Assembly (NCBI GenBank): GCA_016776705.1
Contig: JADHSW010000163.1
Location: 1 to 6,693, forward strand
Direction of reading: 5' to 3'
Length of the DNA: 6,693 nt
DNA from: Rhodospirillales bacterium
GTDB lineage: Bacteria; Pseudomonadota; Alphaproteobacteria; Rhodospirillales; JABHCV01
The notes under the pieces are model-generated. The model was not told where the DNA came from, did no database searches, and saw only the letters and a list, made by a program, of their open reading frames with translations. Made by a program: the position numbers and the translations under genes. Numbering within the stretch: the stretch's first letter is position 1; every line of letters starts with the position of its first letter. Positions 5,759 through 6,693 of this stretch are shown here, piece after piece.

Positions 5759-6543
5759 CATGGAACGATGGTGGTCTTAATATTATTTACATCCAGCATC
5801 TGTGCAAGGTTCTGTGTTGGGGCGGCTTCGGTAATCAGTTCATCGACTTGACTGCTGTCGCACAAGCGTAAAGGAGCCTTGCGACCAAATTTACTTGAAT
5901 CAGCTGCAACCAAAGTGCGTTCGGAGCGTTCAATAATTGCCCGCGCAAATTCGGCTTCACATAAATGATGAACCAGAAAGCCCTTTTCGGGATGGATCGC
6001 GGCTGAAGAAAAAATAGCGCATTTGACTTCAAAATTTTTCACGAATTCCAGAGCTTCCGGGCCAAAAGCTCCACCATCGTGGTTGCGCAACTCGCCCCCA
6101 GCCATAAATACCCTGTTACCGGGCTGGATTGCCAGGATGTTGGCTATCACGACAGAATTGGTTACAACGAACAGGTTATGATGTCCCGTCAGGGCATTCG
6201 CGATAAATGCTGTGGTTGACCCATTATCCAGGATCAGGGAATCCCCGTCATTTATTGAGTTGGCGATATGTGCGGCAATTTTTTGTTTGGCATCCTTGCA
6301 TTCGTTCATACGTAATGGGAACGCTGGCTCGCTAAGGGCGTTGGGCATCATGACACCGCCACGGACCTTGTCGATCAGGCCTTGAGCCGCCAGGACTTTT
6401 ACATTTCGTCGTATGGTTTCGTCCGACACATTTAATTCGTTTGCAAGATCGATAATGCTGCAGGAACCCTTGGTGCGCACAGCCTTGATAATTTCAGCCT
6501 GGCGCTTGTTTGATAGTGCGGTTGGGGACGTGCGGCGATGCAT
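5758..6543 (-). CDS. DeoR/GlpR-family transcriptional regulator (upstream of the Na/Pi gene)
   Basis: A 261-residue repressor, family-typical length. The winged helix-turn-helix spans about residues 12-65 (SIIDLANELNVSDETIRRNV). Two conserved spots differ from the norm: RRN replaces RRD, and the wing reads VRGGV instead of IHGGA. The DeoRC sensor domain has DNGSTT (106-111; usually D-A/S-GTTT), TNS (128-130), MAGGEL around 148 and DSSKFGRKAP (215-224). It is clearly diverged from the other DeoR gene in this window, so it is not a recent duplicate. ATG 6543 is supported by AGGA 8 bases upstream (6552-6555). It is the first gene of a likely operon with the Na/Pi protein and probably controls it and itself. 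The ligand is unknown. Confidence 0.9.
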   Translation of the reverse strand: MHRRTSPTALSNKRQAEIIKAVRTKGSCSIIDLANELNVSDETIRRNVKVLAAQGLIDKVRGGVMMPNALSEPAFPLRMNECKDAKQKIAAHIANSINDGDSLILDNGSTTAFIANALTGHHNLFVVTNSVVIANILAIQPGNRVFMAGGELRNHDGGAFGPEALEFVKNFEVKCAIFSSAAIHPEKGFLVHHLCEAEFARAIIERSERTLVAADSSKFGRKAPLRLCDSSQVDELITEAAPTQNLAQMLDVNNIKTTIVP

Positions 6544-6574
6544 AAGTGTGTTCCTCGTCTGCCTGTTAATTCAA

Positions 6575-6604
6575 AATATATACAGACTGGTTCGTTAAAT
6601 TCAA
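6575..6604 (-). promoter_or_regulatory. Possible promoter of the DeoR-Na/Pi operon
   Basis: Minus strand: TTGAAT (6604-6599) followed by TATATA (6582-6577) with a 16-base spacer, or by TATATT (6580-6575) with 18. The AT-rich -10 is convincing and the -35 matches four of six positions. The -35 lies inside the palindrome at 6591-6608, which suggests repression. Confidence 0.5.
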
Positions 6605-6608
6605 CGAA
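6591..6608. repeat. Near-perfect 18-base palindrome (candidate operator)
   Basis: TTCGTTAAATTCAACGAA: TTCGTT and AACGAA are exact inverted arms and the centre AATT is symmetric; only one base pair breaks the symmetry. It covers the -35 of the predicted promoter. DeoR-family operators often contain TTCG/CGAA-type half-sites, so the downstream repressor is the likely ligand. That assignment is inference. Confidence 0.55.
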
Positions 6609-6611
6609 AAG

Positions 6612-6631
6612 CCACATAAAACCACATAAAA
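6612..6631. repeat. Two perfect tandem 10-base repeats
   Basis: CCACATAAAA occurs twice back to back (6612-6621, 6622-6631). A weaker copy, ACACGCAAAA, follows one base out of register, and CAACGAAAAG precedes it in register. Together they form a run of about 40 bases phased to the DNA helix, just upstream of the palindrome and promoter. This suggests a multi-site operator or activator region. The remaining bases to 6693 are AT-rich with no gene. Confidence 0.5.
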
Positions 6632-6693
6632 CACGCAAAAAACGTTGACTCTGTGTTGGTTTAATGGGAGCGTTTATTTGTAAACATACACCA

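Noticed and set aside
5422..5871. 149-codon plus-strand frame spanning the junction of two minus-strand genes
   Set aside because: Antisense to the ends of two well-supported genes, no family resemblance.
6612..6641. Start of a CRISPR array
   Set aside because: The repeats are only 10 bases, directly adjacent without spacers, and AT-rich; promoter-associated repeats fit better.
6645..6680. Plus-strand promoter beginning TTGACT at 6645
   Set aside because: No acceptable -10 at 15-19 bases (the sequence there is GAGCGT-like), and any target gene would lie outside the window.

Overview
This window looks like a chromosomal stretch from an alphaproteobacterium, possibly a marine one. The evidence is the protein sequence style, the operon content and moderate GC; no rRNA or other marker fixes the taxonomy. 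It holds six protein-coding genes, one of them cut by the left edge. No RNA genes, insertion sequences, CRISPR arrays or integration sites were seen.

Left block (1-2990, all minus strand): a three-gene ABC importer operon, transcribed right to left. It encodes a periplasmic binding protein (2990-1956), an ATPase (1850-729) and a permease (736 to beyond the left edge). The proteins resemble the putative 2-aminoethylphosphonate (2-AEP) importer group (PhnS/PhnT/PhnU type). A strong stem-loop with a T-tract lies between the binding-protein and ATPase genes. It probably attenuates transcription so that more binding protein than membrane components is made. The ATPase and permease genes overlap by 8 bases.

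Centre (2991-4050): a 295-base divergent regulatory region, then a plus-strand DeoR/GlpR-family repressor gene (3286-4050). The region holds an 18-base element that matches the PHO-box consensus at 16 positions and is oriented toward the importer. It also holds a good sigma70-like promoter for the repressor with 10-base-phased repeats across it, a 14-base perfect palindrome, a small stem-loop with a T-tract, and a widely spaced inverted repeat.

Right block (4095-6693, minus strand): a second, diverged DeoR-family repressor (6543-5758), followed 16 bases later by a Na/Pi-cotransporter-family protein with a C-terminal PhoU-like domain (5741-4095). The natural start of the transporter appears to be an ATT codon, because no ATG, GTG or TTG in frame gives the full N-terminus. 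A short convergent hairpin region separates it from the first repressor. Upstream of the second repressor are two perfect 10-base tandem repeats and a near-perfect 18-base palindrome over the likely promoter.

Taken together, this is plausibly a phosphonate/phosphate module: 2-AEP comes in through the ABC importer, and the Na/Pi family protein moves phosphate, perhaps outward. Input could come from PhoB and two DeoR-type repressors. The catabolic genes that would prove the substrate (for example phnW, phnX, phnY or phnA) are not in this window, so the substrate rests on family resemblance.
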